NCBI RefSeq assembly: GCF_963966145.1
Contig: NC_091046.1
Location: 25,916,001 to 25,980,000, forward strand
Direction: 5' to 3'
Source: Tenebrio molitor
Taxonomy: Eukaryota; Arthropoda; Insecta; Coleoptera; Tenebrionidae
Length of the DNA: 64,000 nt
The position numbers were made by a program, and so were the translations under genes. The stretch's first letter is position 1; every line of letters begins with the position of its first letter. The notes below the pieces were generated by a model that saw only the letters and a program-made list of their open reading frames with translations, was not told the origin of the DNA and made no database searches. This document shows positions 21,317 to 32,519 of the stretch, in pieces.

Positions 21317-22411
21317 ACCATTCACGATGTTTTGGCATAAGGGGAGGCTATGGTTTCATTTTTTAACGTTGGATACATGTTTGATTTCTGTCATCTCTGC
21401 TGTCACTAAAGTGCCTGACATGCGGACCTATCAAAATGAACGTAACATGTTGCCGAATTTACCGCAATCAATTAATCATAATTAAGCGACTTTAAGACGT
21501 ATTGATGGTGTTTGTATTAGACTGCAGAACATATTTTCAGTAAGTTACAATGAAGTCAAGTTTTTTTTTTTGTGTATAAATTGAATCGTAGGTGAGTACA
21601 AGAAAAAAATGTAACACGGATAGTGAAGGAAGGAACAACGACCCAAATGAAATGGCACAGGGGTTTTGTAAGACCTATTATAACTTCGCGATATAGTTGT
21701 GAATTTATGGCTTCAGTCTATTTTGAAATGTACTCCTGAAATTTGCCAATATTTTTGTAGATATTGTGAAGAACTTATTTCGGAAGATTGGGCAAAATTA
21801 ATGTGAAATCTTTCATTTGAAAACGTTTTTCCTTTAAAAATTTCATTAGGAGAATCTGACTCGGAATTTGATTGGGATTTTGAAGCAGGTAATGATGATT
21901 CAGAATTTTCTAATAAAATTATGGAAGTTGAAGTTCTTTTGTGTCATAGACGATGGGTGTGTAAATATTTTGCAGAAAGATTCGAATAAAGTAAGGCTTA
22001 ATAAGTAGGTACAAGATTTTATACAATCTAGTTCTAGGAATGCTTTGGTTAAAATGAAAAATTCATTGAGAAGTTACTAACTGGTTGGTTAAGACACTGT
22101 ATAGCTGGGTTATCTAAGTGGTGCATAAATTAACAGGAGCCACTTCGTCTTTCGGTCCCGGTCCCTACTATTCTATAGTTTGTTCAAGTCAGTTTCCTGT
22201 TTTGTTAAATTGGATTAAAAATGTGTGAGTATTGTTATATTGCAAACTAGTAAAACTGACAACTAGACTAGACTAGACACTAGACAATGACGCAGTTTAT
22301 AACCTCAAACTTAGAAAAACATAACCTAATTCAACAGACAGCTTTACTGCCAACTTAAATGCACTTTTTCCAAGGCCTCCCCTTATGCCAAAACATCGTG
22401 AATGGCATATA
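21317..22411. mobile_element. non-autonomous DNA transposon with about 32-bp inverted ends
   Basis: ACCATTCACGATGTTTTGGC and the following ATAAGGGGAGGC at 21318 are repeated inverted at 22375-22411. The inside is about 1 kb. It includes a short acidic open piece on the plus strand (21860-21930, GESDSEFDWDFEAGNDDSE) of unknown family. The target duplication is not clear. Confidence 0.65.
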
Positions 22412-22579
22412 TTTCAGGGAGAGTCGTCAAATACAAAATGAAAAACAAAATTAATGCTAAAATAGAAAGCTTTTCACATGGAAACATAATGGGTCATATG
22501 CATAAACCATTAGCAAATGTTTTTACTTGTATTAGTAAAAGATAGAAATACATGGACTCTATTAGATAGAAAAGACATA

Positions 22580-22960
22580 CCGGGACATTTTTTTAACACT
22601 GAACATAGTCCATACTAATTCCCTATGTTCAATTTTAAAAAACACAGATCAATGAATTGTGAGTTGCTATGCAACCAATTATACACGATCTACAAAAATG
22701 GTCGAAATTTTGCAATAATGTTAAAATTTGTTCCAATTGATGAAATTGGTCTATCATGTGTTATATTGGAAATGTTACGCACATTTCTAATGATCTTATT
22801 AACATGAAATAATTTTAATTAATTTAAATTAATTAAACTGTCAAGTACTTATTTTCGTTACCTTGGTTACGTAATTACATACATGCATTGACCTGTGCTT
22901 TTTAAAACTGAACATAGGGAATAAGTATGGGCTATGTTCAGTATTAAAAAAATGTCCCGG
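22580..22960. mobile_element. 381-bp MITE with CCGGGACATT ends and TA target
   Basis: The left end CCGGGACATTTTTTTAACAC and the right end GTATTAAAAAAATGTCCCGG are inverted, with TA on both sides (22578-22579 and 22961-22962). Subterminal parts (GAACATAG, CCCTATGTTC) are also inverted. It has no coding capacity. A partial relative lies at 15045-15125. Confidence 0.88.
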
Positions 22961-22962
22961 TA

Positions 22963-23290
22963 TATATAGTATAAGCAAATGCTTATTCTTATTCATACTA
23001 CCCATTGAGCATCATTAACGCTACTTCAAGATTAATATTTTTTTTACATTTGAATATAAGTATTTTGTATTATGACCAATAATCAGTGTCATCAGCCACC
23101 CTTTGTATGAACTATGTTAAAGTAAGTACATATTTACTGTTCATTTCAACCGGATCGCGACTGGAAGAAGCTATTGCTACCGGTTCTACATTGGGCTTTT
23201 CGCCCAAGTATTTATCCATTTGTTGGTAATAATCGAACATAATTGGGGCAGCACCGCTTCATTTCATATTGTCGTCCTTGGTCCTCATAT
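22963..23290. other. spacer, nothing recognised
   Basis: AT-rich sequence between the MITE and the pogo element. No open frame or repeat is supported. Confidence 0.4.
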
Positions 23291-23291
23291 A

Positions 23292-25376
23292 CAGTGCAAC
23301 CTCGATAGTCCGGACTAATTAAAACCGAGGCGATCCGTTTTATCGAAATATCCGGATAACTGAAGAATGTTATGAAAGATTAAAAAAAACCCAGTAGGTA
23401 CATTCAATAAACATACCTTATTAATTTGAGATGAAATAACAATACAAAATTATTTTTTGAAAAAATCAGAAATAGTAGTTTGTTTTTCTTTTTTTGTGGT
23501 TTTTAAAATGAGAGCAGGTTCTCTTAATCTTCTTAAAGCAAGAATGTCTTGCAATGCAACTTGGTTTTCTTCAGCCCATTCTAAACATACATTAAAACCG
23601 TTGATGGCGTCACCATGTTTAACACCTCTTTTATTACTCCCAACATCTGCTTCTACTATTTCAGCATCATTTGCTTCACCGTCACAACTTTCTTCTATAG
23701 GCAGTAAGTTTTCATCTCCATTGATCCATTCGTCTATTTCGCCGTCTGTTAATTGTTCCTCTGAAATGGAGCTAAACATATTTCTAACATCTTCTAACTC
23801 CGACCTCAATTTTTGTCTTAGTTCTGCTAAAGGCATTGAATCCTCGCTATCATATTCTTCATCTTGACTGTTATCTTCTTGATATGGTAGAATTTTTTTC
23901 CAACACTTCTTTATAACTCCTGCTGAAACTTTTTGCCAAGCGTTGTACAAGAAGCATACCGCATCTTTGATATTTATGTTTTTCAAGCATTTGATAACGT
24001 CTTTTTCATCTGATGACATAATTTCTGCCAACAGACTTTTTCGATAAAACAATTTTGTTAGGCGAATCGTATTTTGATCTAATGATTGAATCAAAGCGGT
24101 GCAGTTAGGTGGAAGAAACATTATTATGAAATTTGCATCCTTACTGTTCAAATCTTCCTCTGAAGCGTGACTTGAAGCATTATCAATAATCAATACAGCT
24201 CTTTGTGGTAGATTTTTGGTTATTAGAAATCTTTTTACTTCTTTAATGAAGTGGTGGTGAAACCAATCTTTGAAAATGCATGAAGTCATCCAGGCGTTTG
24301 AAGAAGACTTATAGAGGACTGGAATTTTAGCATTTTTGAATGCTCTCGGATTTGCTGCCTTTCCTATCACTAAAGGTTCTAACTTATGTGTACCACTGCC
24401 ATTTGTGCAGAGCAAAAAAGTTATTCTTTCTTTGCTCGTTTTTCTTCCTGGTGCTGTTTTCTCATGTGATCCAACCATTGTTCTGTCAGGCAGTAATTTC
24501 CAAAACAATGCTGACTCGTCAGCGTTATAAACTTGATCCGCCGTCAAATTTAGATTTTTGATCGTAGTTTCTAACTTTTCCAGAAATGGATCAATTGCAG
24601 CTTGATTATTGGATAATACTTCCCCAGAAATTTTCAATGATCGTAAGCCATGACGGGCTCTAAAATTGGCAATCCACCCTCGGCTGGCAACAAAATTGTG
24701 TTTGCCATAAATCTGAACATACAGCTGCTTGGCCTTAGCTGCAATAATTTCATAAGAAATTGGGATGTGCCTAGATCGCTGAGTGAGGAACCATTGATGT
24801 AGTCTTCTTTCCATCTCAACATATTCCGCTTTCTTTAGTGTTTTTCTGGTACCAGGTCCAGTAATACAATTTTCAATAAAACTGCAATAATAGAGGTGAT
24901 GTAACTATGTACCTTACGATACAAAAAATGCTTTCTCAATTTCTTACCTTCTAATTGGTTCTCTCTTCTTTTTTATGTCTGATATGGTGGAATTCCCTAG
25001 CTAATGCTTTACCACTTTCCCCTTTGTCTAATCTTTTCAAAATTGTGTTTTTATCTGTCAATGACAATGTTTTGTGATTTCTTTTCGCGGGCATTTTAAT
25101 TACATTTACACACGTACTGACACTTGGAAAGTTCGGAAATAACTGATACACATGAAAACAAAGAATTACTAGGAAGGGGATAGAGTTCGGTTTACTTGAT
25201 AAGAAATTTTCAGACATAACAAGAACTGAATATGGCTGAGAATTAGAGTCGTTAGGAAAATTCGGATTATCAAAATTATTCAAATCCGGATTGCAACATA
25301 CATAATGTAGTGAAATAGCCTATCCGAATTACTGGATAATCGGTATTACTGAAGGTTCGGACTAACGAGGTTACAC
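23292..25376 (-). mobile_element. pogo/Tigger DNA transposon, nearly full length
   Basis: The left end CAGTGCAACCTCGATAGTCC follows TA. The right end, on the complementary strand, reads TGTGTAACCTCGTTAGTCCG. Ends resembling CAGTnnAACCTCGnTA are typical of Tigger/pogo elements, and TA is their target. Inside is a two-exon minus-strand gene of the CENP-B-like family covering most of the element. The right end has lost its outermost bases or drifted, so the boundary is good to a few bases. Confidence 0.85.
23450..25094 (-). CDS. pogo/Tigger transposase (CENP-B-like), two exons, one frameshift
   Basis: Exon 1 (25094-24948) encodes MPAKRNHKTLSLTDKNTILK, the first helix-turn-helix; a one-base shift near 24985 is needed to continue to ISDIKKKREPI. 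A 66-bp intron (24947-24882, GTAAGA...TTGCAG) follows. Exon 2 (24881-23450) is open throughout. It has the CENP-B-type second DNA-binding domain (RLHQWFLTQRSRHIPIS, RGWIANFRARHGL) and the DDE nuclease. Counting from the Met at 24814, the catalytic residues are D99 (YNADESALFW), D211 (LIIDNASSH) and D246 (IQSLDQ), with 34 residues between the last two. An acidic linker leads to a C-terminal QTTISDFFKK, a canonical PCNA-interacting (PIP) box. Exon 2 alone could still make most of the protein. Confidence 0.88.
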
Positions 25377-25389
25377 ATTTTCAAATATT

Positions 25390-25760
25390 TCAGTTTATCA
25401 CTTTCTCATTTTTCATCGTTGTTGACTGAAATAGTGTTTTGTATTTTTCGCAGCATAAGTCAATCAACAACGACGTTGCGGGATTCGTCCATTTATTTGA
25501 TGTTTCTTGGACCGAGGCGGTCGAAGTTGTCAGACTGCCGCCATTATAAATTTTATCGCGCTCAATTTCTTCCATAACATGGAAACCAAAAATCTTCGCA
25601 ATTTCTCTTGTAATTTCTATATTATTCTGTGTTGGTAAGCATTCTATTACTACTCGTAGTAAAAACTTATTCTATTTATCAACTCCAAGAACGGATTTTC
25701 TTAAATTTTCTCCTTTGAACAACATGCTCAATATTTCCAACTCTGTCGGTGATCTCGTTG
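25390..25760 (-). pseudogene. Myb/SANT-like DNA-binding protein fragment
   Basis: Minus strand: CLPTQNNIEITREIAKIFGF, then MEEIERDKIYNGG, a Ser/Thr-rich linker and WTNPATSLLIDLCCEKYKTL. The last part (W-x4-T-x-L-L-I-D-L) is the first helix of the Myb/SANT-like domain seen in transposon partner proteins. It stops at 25390, just beside the pogo end, so the pogo insertion may have cut it. The rest of the domain is not found on the far side. Confidence 0.5.
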
Positions 25761-25856
25761 ATCTGTTCTCCTGTAGCATTGATTTGTCGGATATTTAATT
25801 TGTATAGGTCGAATTATACGTGCTCTTTAATTGGGATTTTCCTGTTGAGCATGAAA

Positions 25857-25882
25857 TTAATAATAATAATAATAATAATATT
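25857..25882. repeat. (TAA)n microsatellite
   Basis: Eight to nine tandem TAA units run directly into the TTAA that bounds the piggyBac element. Confidence 0.95.
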
Positions 25883-26610
25883 AACCCATTCGTGGGCAAA
25901 GTCACTTTTTCCGTTTTTGTTTTGTTTTTGTTGGAATAGATGATGGAGTTTGACTTACTTAATGATAACAAAAGTGATATTTTTAACTTGAACCATTTAG
26001 TTTCTTAAATTTTACACGTCCCTTAGAAGGGACGCTGCACATTGAGGATAGTAAACATGTATTAACATAATTGTGTACAAATTATTTTGATTATTATATA
26101 AGTAAACAACACAATTTTTAAAGCATACAATCATGTATACAGGGTGTGGCACAACTCACGCCCCAGAGGAAACTGATTTGTGCCGACAGCAATAACATTA
26201 CTGGAAAGACGGATTCTTTTTTCTTATCTGCTTTTTTAATCGACTTAGAAGCATATCAAATCCACCAATCCCGTCAGTCAAGCCCGGAAAAACTAGGGGA
26301 GAACAGAATGAATGAGGGCGTTGCTTGGTTTCCAAAAATATTATCATTCTACTCAAAATATCTGGTCGACTGTATTTTATTGTCAAATTTAGCACATTAT
26401 TGCACTGTCAAAAAAATGTAGGTTAAGAATAATGTCAATAAATTTAATAAAAGTTGTCATCGTATAGCCCGCAACTATTAATACAAATTTATTATTGGGC
26501 GGAAGTCGTAAAGCAAACAACAAATGGTGGTTCTAAAAAGAAGCGAGTTTAATAGAACGAAAGCAAATAATAACAAAACGAAACACAAACAAAACTCAAA
26601 GAAAGAAGAA

Positions 26611-27370
26611 TTAAAGGAGATGCTCAAAATGTCCATCATTCATTTCGAGACACAGTTGTGCACGCCGTAGTAATTTTAATTTAGAGCCTCTGACCATTTC
26701 AGGTGTAATTGTTCCAAAAGCTTCTTCTAATCTGTTTCGAAGATCCTCCTCGTTATGAATGGGTCGGTTGTAAACAACGTTTTTCACGTACCCCCCATAA
26801 GAAAAAATCCAGAGGATTGAGATCCGGAGATCGTGCAGGCCAGTAGCGTAGACCACCTAGTCCGATCCAACGATTAGGATACATTCGATTCAAAATACCT
26901 TGCACATTGCGACTGAAATGGGGTGGTGCCCCGTCATGTTTGAACCACTGATTTACGAGAAAAATCAATGGAATATTTTCAAGTAAATGAGCCAGTTCCA
27001 TGTTTAAAAAGTTTGCGTACACAGCTCCTGTTAAACGCATAGGGAATTCAAAAGGTCCGATCTGAAAATAAAGAATACCTAAACACGCTTTCTTTTTTTT
27101 ACAATCTTGACTTACCACTGAATCTTCCACTAGTCCTGACTACAAATTTACGGAAAATCGACGCTGAAATGCACGCGGATAAATAGTCCCTGGATTATTG
27201 TACGACCAGACATGCAAATTTCGATGGTTGAAACATCCCTGCCGACCAAAACTTGATTCGTCCGAAAACAAGATCCGTGAAATAAAATTTTCATCTTCTG
27301 CCGCTTTATTAAGAAATTGAAATTTCCACAACACCGGCTCGGCTGTCAGAGTAAGCAATAAACCCGGCAA
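26611..27370 (-). pseudogene. DD41D mariner transposase, catalytic half
   Basis: Three minus-strand frames carry the DDD nuclease: RILFSDESSFGRQGCFN (first Asp), WFKHDGAPPHFSRNV (second Asp) and PDLNPLDFFLWG (third Asp). Between the second and third catalytic Asp I count 41 residues, the spacing of the DD41D group. The C-terminus ends EMNDGHFEHLL. Frameshifts occur near 27135 and 26800. It joins conceptually to the DNA-binding half at 29760-30184. Confidence 0.85.
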
Positions 27371-27595
27371 ACGAACCCCTGCTTATTGTAATGATGATTT
27401 ACATGATTTACAATAGGGTCTTTCACAGGCATGTAGTATTTTGACGCTTTGGGTAGTGGTTCAAATAAAAGTATCGATATTTTCTTGTTAGATATTTAAA
27501 AATGAAACACATTTTTTTATTTAGTTATTTGCTTTGATCGTAAATCTAATAAAGCAGTCTATTACAAAAAATAAAAGAGAACTTTCATTTATACT

Positions 27596-27872
27596 TTAAC
27601 TACTTCTGGAATTTTCGCGTTTTTTTCTGGCTAGACAGCCTCAGGGCGTCCTCCTACATCGTTTTCTACCACTCAAACCTTGTGCAAATGAATTTTCCTT
27701 ACCCTTTAGTTATACTAAGACATTGGCGAGACCTTGGCGCGACCTTGAAACACTACAAGAGATAAAAAAAAGGCATTTGCACAAGGTTTGAATGGTGGGA
27801 AACGATCTAGGAGGACGTCCTGAGGCTGCTAGCCAGAAAAAACGCGAAAATTCCAGAAGTAGTTAAAAGTGA
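27596..27872. mobile_element. foldback MITE of about 280 bp
   Basis: AACTACTTCTGGAATTTTCG at 27598 is inverted at 27853-27872, and CATTTGCACAAGGTTTGA at 27775 pairs with the region near 27670. The arms are about 85 bp with a 100-bp centre. One arm also occurs alone at 2408-2479. Confidence 0.85.
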
Positions 27873-27995
27873 ACAATTACCTCAATTATTTTTAAATATT
27901 TCATTTAATATCTCTTATTGGCATATTTCTTGATGTTTTTGGATCAATTAATTCAGGTAGATAACACTTCATATAAAATTGTTCCAGTTTATTTT

Positions 27996-28988
27996 TCATT
28001 TTTTGTCCCAAAAGTCGTAATTTTTTTTTTTATTACTTGCGTTTTTAGTTTGTTTTTTCCTGTCTACACTGCCAATATACATTTTTTTATTTGTTATATG
28101 AAGTTGGCCTTGTATCTGATAATACCAGTCGTGGTTGGTATTAATTTCGTAATTACCATCATTTTAAATTTTCCAAAATGGGATTAATTTTTTCATAATG
28201 GCTTCGTCGGGTGTTAAATTTTTTTTATACGCAGTATAAGGGCATTTTATTTCGACAAGGCTATCGATCTTTTCTACGAAACCATCTGGGGATGCTCCCA
28301 AGAAATAAACGCTCTTATCAATAAAAAGACCACAGGAAATTATTTCAATGTTTATATTCTTCGGTTAGTTTTTTCCCAGTTCCTTCTTGGCGTCATTTTC
28401 ATGTAGTATTTTCCCATGATTTCAAGAAGGAATTTTTGTTGAAATGAGATTGTACAATATAGATTTTATAGTTGCGGCAGTATTTGTAATTTTCCTTAGT
28501 TTACAAATTTTGCCAAAATTTGAGGCAGTTATTAATTTCCTTCTTTGTTCCATCCATTCACTATCTTCATTTTGATCTGCCGTTCTTCGTTTAGTTTCAT
28601 AAATTTGTTCATCAGTTTTTTTTAATGATTTTAAAAATTCTTTCTCCTCTTCTTCATACATTTCTCTACACATGTCAGCCTGTTGAGAATTTTCACCATA
28701 AGATTCATCAGGTTTATGTGTCCTGGAGTGCTGGTATCCTTTTGAATAACCTTTTTGCCTCAGTTTTATTTTTATTACATCACGTTGTTTTTTCACTTTC
28801 GCCATTCTTCGAATCTCTAATTTCCTTATGATTCCGTTTTTGTTCCTTCTTAATATACCATGCGTCATTCATCAGGTAAAAATACTCACTTTTGGTTTAT
28901 TCTTCCAATTTGTCAGGTTTTGAGTACCTCCTCTATTTCGTTTTCTACTTGTAAGTCTTTTTATCATTTTTTTATTAGCTTTGGCCAT
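27996..28988 (-). pseudogene. YqaJ-type viral-recombinase exonuclease domain fragment
   Basis: Minus strand, in broken frames: a basic N-terminus (MAKANKKMIKRLTSRKRNRG, from 28988), a charged coil (EEEEKEFLKSLKKTDEQIYE), then EQRRKLITASNFGKICKLRK, the helix that opens YqaJ domains. Further on come YFLGASPDGFVE and LVEIKCPY, the D...E-x-K metal-binding core of the PD-(D/E)XK fold, and WYYQIQGQLHIT, the conserved Q-x-Q-x2-L motif. The family digests DNA 5' to 3', as lambda exonuclease does. Frame breaks lie near 28870, 28420 and 28170. Genes of this type are common on insect mobile DNA. Host element unknown. Confidence 0.72.
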
Positions 28989-28999
28989 ATTAAGAGCAA

Positions 29000-29755
29000 G
29001 AAATAAATTCCTAGTATCTAACCTTTCAAAGAAAAATAGAATTACTAGGTGTAGAAAACTTAGATATTTTATCACATATTTGCGTCACCAATTAATAAAA
29101 CACTAGTAATAGTCTCACTAAAAGTACATACTACAAATAAACACTATCCACGTTAACGGGTACACATGTAAAACAAAACAACTAAACAAGAGAACACAAT
29201 AAAGAAGCAAGTAACGAACACAGGCCGTAGTCAAAATGGAAAGACATGATATGAAAATCCAGACTAAGGGAATACTTTATCTGTACTGTAAAGAGGAACC
29301 AGGTATAGGAGGGTTTGGGTACATTATTTATAACATCAAGTAGCTTGTAAGGCCCCCGCTTGCGGTAGACTTATTATTGGGGATTGTAAATCATCGACGG
29401 CAAGCTGAATTTTACTTTGCAAATTGTGCTAACGCTGTAATGAGCTTATTAATTAAAATATTTTTACCGGGTTTGAACCTATCATTTTTAAAGCAGTAAG
29501 TCTATATTTTGGCTTAAGAATATATCCGCAATCTGGTTTTGCATTGTTGTAACTAGGAACCATCAATTTCACGAAAATATTTGCTACGTTTTCTAATAAT
29601 AAAAAAAATTATTTTTTCATTTTTTCAAGCCGATTTGTAGGGAATGGTTTGCTCTTTTTAATGAGATGATTTCCATGAAAATATGTCCATTAGGGCTAAA
29701 GCTACAGTGTTAGCACTATACATTGAAAGCTCCATAAGAAAAGTACGTATCTACT
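29000..29755. other. end of the insertion in the mariner, no gene seen
   Basis: Nothing coding is recognised. TGTAAATCATC at 29385 is the inverse of GATGATTTACA at 27391 and may mark the ends of the element that carried the nuclease, but 11 bp is weak evidence. Confidence 0.35.
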
Positions 29756-29759
29756 CCTC

Positions 29760-30184
29760 TTAAGCAACCAAACACAAACATTTCTTCGAGCAGGGTAATC
29801 TTCTGGTTCGAGATGTTGCACCCGAGTATAGTGGAAAGGATGAAGTATGTTCTCATTCAAAACGCGATGTACCCATCTGCTGGAGATATCTACCTCTTGG
29901 GCAATTTCTCTTATACTCCTAGTTCCATCTTCTTCAACGATATTCAGTATTGCCTCTTCATTAGCCAAGGTCTGTGCGGTTCGTGCACCTCCGCCAATTT
30001 CATTTCGATTCGGCAAAACTTTCCCTGTTTCTTGAGCCCTAGCAAGTACTCTCAAAATTGTTTTGTGATCAGGAGAAGGTCGGTCAGGAAAACGATCAGA
30101 GAAAATTCTTGCTGCCTCCCTAGCGTTCCGTCCGCATTCTCCAAAGATAATCAACATCTCAACATAATCGGCAGCTGAATACAT
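29760..30184 (-). pseudogene. DD41D mariner transposase, DNA-binding half
   Basis: The minus-strand frame from 30184 (MYSAADYVEMLIIFGECGRN) carries the paired helix-turn-helix region: a first module to ILRVLARAQETGKV, a GGGARTAQT linker, and a second module with EIAQEVDISSRWVHRVLNEN. HPFHYTRVQHLEPEDYPARR follows, the standard lead into the catalytic domain. The frame is intact up to VCVWLL near 29765 and then leaves the family. The rest is at 26611-27370. Confidence 0.85.
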
Positions 30185-30551
30185 CTCGGCAGAGTTTTGC
30201 AACACGATTTCAGATCTTGAAAAAACACAATGACAAATTAAAATGTTTAAATTGTCAAGATGACACAAACATCTGTCAAAAAAAGCAGTGGACCATTTGA
30301 TTATAAAAAGTTTCACGCGGTTCGATAATATTCGATTGCGTAGCGACCAATTAAGTCCTCGATGGTATTCTCGTCTGATTGGTGAATTTCGCAATGTCTT
30401 TTCTCGCTTATTTTGAGAGTAAAAAAAAATAGTTTTTAATTTACGTTTCAGCGTAATCCCACGAATTTGCTAGTCTTCTGTGGGGCGTCAGTCCTGCCAT
30501 TCCCTGTATATATTTGAGGAAAAAAATGTTATGACAAAAATAAATGTTGTA

Positions 30552-31861
30552 TTATTTATGGCAAAAATTATAAACTTCATTATTATGGGAATGGTAGGTT
30601 TTAAAGCAAAATTTTGGTTGTAGCGCAATGTTGCATTTTTTACATATAAACTGGCTTTTCTTTTTGCAAAGGCCATATCTTCGGTCGGTATTGTTGTATG
30701 CTACAATGTGACCTAGGTTGTCATATCTGACATCATTATTTGCCGGATTAGTAGAACGACCTTGGTGTGGCTTTACTCCAAAAGATTGCAAAAACGTCAG
30801 TGCAATATATCTTCTAAACGACAGCAACGATTTGGCATGGTTATCGTTTGGCATAATTTTTTTCATAAGTAGCCAGCCGTTGACTACAGATACATCAAGC
30901 AAGTAAGCTACCAATGGCCAGTACCATTTTCGTTGTCTAATCCTTGTTCTGTAGACTGCTACCAATGCGTCCAATTTGTCGACTCCGCCCATACCTTTAT
31001 TATAACTAGCGACAATTTTAGGCCGACAAATATTTGTTTTTATTTCGTTATTCTGTCCCAGCGAGACGCTGATACAACAGAATTATCTTCAAAATTGAAC
31101 CAAAGACACCGCCTTATTATCTTTCCACTGAACTAAAAGTGTGGAATGTTGATTTGTGTAGAACTTATAGCTACCTCTGCTTTCATTCTTCCAAATTTGC
31201 TTATTTCTACAATTTTTACACATGTGGTTAGAAGATGAAACTGTAGAACTTGATACCCATTTTGACTTTCATAGTCCTCCTTCGTCGATTTTGCTTGATC
31301 TTTTTTAAAAATTATCTCGCTTTAGGAATTTTTTTTTTTTATCATTTCCTCTTACCTTTTAGTCGCCGTTGTACTCTGCCAAAGTTAAAAAATCTTAATC
31401 ATCGGATTCAAATTCTTCTTCTTGAATTTCAAATGATTGGTTCAGAATACCTCGTGGTAAATGGTTGATATTGCCTAAATGCTCATCATGATTCTCATCA
31501 CTGTTGGCTTCAGTTTCATTCCCATTATCAGGTGGTAAAATAAAAACGTCGGGTCTAGATGAAAAATCGTCTTCTTCCAAGAAATCAATCAGTTGTGCCA
31601 AAGTCAATCTAAATCACAAAGCACACATTATATGTATATAGCACTGACCATGTTGGGCGGCGTCGGTTATAAGGGACACCACATATTTTCTGCTATTGTC
31701 AAATGCTAATGAATTAGAATAACTAGTCTTTTAGCTGGTGATATCCGCCAACGTATTCTTCAGGTTGCCAAATAAAAAAAAATTCGTCACAATTACACAA
31801 ATCTACAATAAAAAAATAATACTTACCCTCCACTACGGGTTGAGTAAAATTCCGGATCCAT
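30552..31861 (-). pseudogene. piggyBac transposase, two exons, centre deleted
   Basis: Exon 1 (from 31861) is MDPEFYSTRSGG followed by a donor GTAAGTA. Exon 2 starts near 31607 (LTLAQLIDFLEEDDFSSRPD) and continues as the acidic N-terminus to 31395. The catalytic centre is mostly missing between 31395 and 31150. From about 31145 the end of the nuclease is readable (VQWKDNKAVSL, SASRWDRITK), then SYNKGMGGVDKLDALVAVYR with the last conserved Asp region. The C-terminus is a Cys-rich finger (CKKCNIALQPKFCFKTYH). Two or more frame breaks; not functional. Confidence 0.83.
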
Positions 31862-32028
31862 TTTCAAATTTAACTTGAACTGACACTTACTAACTTCAAA
31901 ATGAGTCTGACACAATTCGAAAGCAACACCTGCACATTGATACAAATTTCCCAGAACGATATTTTCCAAGAAATAATACCGTCCCTTTAAGGGGACAGTA
32001 TCCACTAATGTGTTAATGAACTTTTCGG

Positions 32029-32187
32029 CTATAAGATTAAATATGTTAATAAAGTAGTTGCATGGAAAATAATTTTATTACAATTCTTTTCACGAATCAA
32101 AACCTGATTATTGTTTGTGACGATTTCCCCGCATTCATTTCTCACCAGCTCGTGAGTACACACACTAATATTAATTTCCATTTCCAT
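32029..32187 (-). CDS. small hypothetical ORF, possible last exon
   Basis: A 52-residue frame (MEMEINISVCTHELVRNECG at its start) follows an acceptor-like TTTTTCTGTTTAG and ends 13 bp from the TTAA of the piggyBac element. I do not recognise it. It could be the terminal exon of an interrupted gene or chance. No repeat copy is visible in this window. Confidence 0.25.
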   Translation of the reverse strand: MEMEINISVCTHELVRNECGEIVTNNNQVLIREKNCNKIIFHATTLLTYLIL

Positions 32188-32191
32188 CTAA

Positions 32192-32515
32192 ACAGAAAAA
32201 TATTGAAAAATCATTCAAACAAAATTTAAATTAATCACTTTTCTGCTTTTCTGCGCAAATGATCACTTTTTAAAAAAATTACACGCAAGTAACGCTTCAC
32301 GCAGCCGTCACTTCAGACTTCACTGCCGCCAGAAATTTGACAGATGTCGAATGTGACGTATGGGTAAGTTTTCCCGCACCGCTAGACATCGGTAACATGG
32401 GTACACTCCTTGTGTCACTCTAAATATTTGTGAACGATCTGGGGTAGCGTGATTATTCCCCCAATTTTAATTTGTGAACGCCGTTTAGCTGACTCACGGG
32501 TAACCTTTACACTAC
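32192..32515. other. spacer before LTR remnant
   Basis: AT-rich to mixed sequence; no gene or repeat is recognised. Confidence 0.4.
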
Positions 32516-32519
32516 CCAG

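Larger units (their letters stand above)
26140..30506 (-). mobile_element. DD41D mariner-like element, itself interrupted
   Basis: The left end CAGGGTGTGGCACAACTCAC and, on the complementary strand, the right end CAGGGAATGGCAGGACTGAC agree at 15 of 20 positions and are each flanked by TA (26138-26139 and 30507-30508). The transposase is in two blocks on the minus strand: the DNA-binding half at 30184-29760 and the catalytic half at 27370-26611. The 2.4 kb between them (about 27330-29760) is foreign and holds a foldback repeat and a YqaJ-type nuclease fragment. The mariner in turn lies inside piggyBac. Confidence 0.75.
25885..32012 (-). mobile_element. piggyBac element bounded by TTAA, with a nested mariner
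   Basis: TTAA at 25881-25884 and at 32013-32016 flank ends that are clearly related: CCCATTCGTGGGCAAAGTC on the left and, on the complementary strand, CACATTAGTGGATACTGTC on the right. Each end also has a subterminal palindrome (CGTCCCTTAGAAGGGACG near 26017; GTCCCTTTAAGGGGAC near 31981). The transposase gene lies at 30552-31861 on the minus strand. The 26140-30506 mariner with its own TA-flanked ends sits between the left end and the stop codon. Without the nested part the element would be about 1.8 kb, so part of its gene is also deleted. Confidence 0.75.

Noticed and set aside
23457..24561. Plus-strand frames over the pogo transposase
   Set aside because: Antisense shadows of a clear minus-strand coding region.
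27391..29395. GATGATTTACA/TGTAAATCATC as ends of the nuclease-bearing element
   Set aside because: Only 11 bp, no target duplication found; kept as a suggestion, not as a feature.
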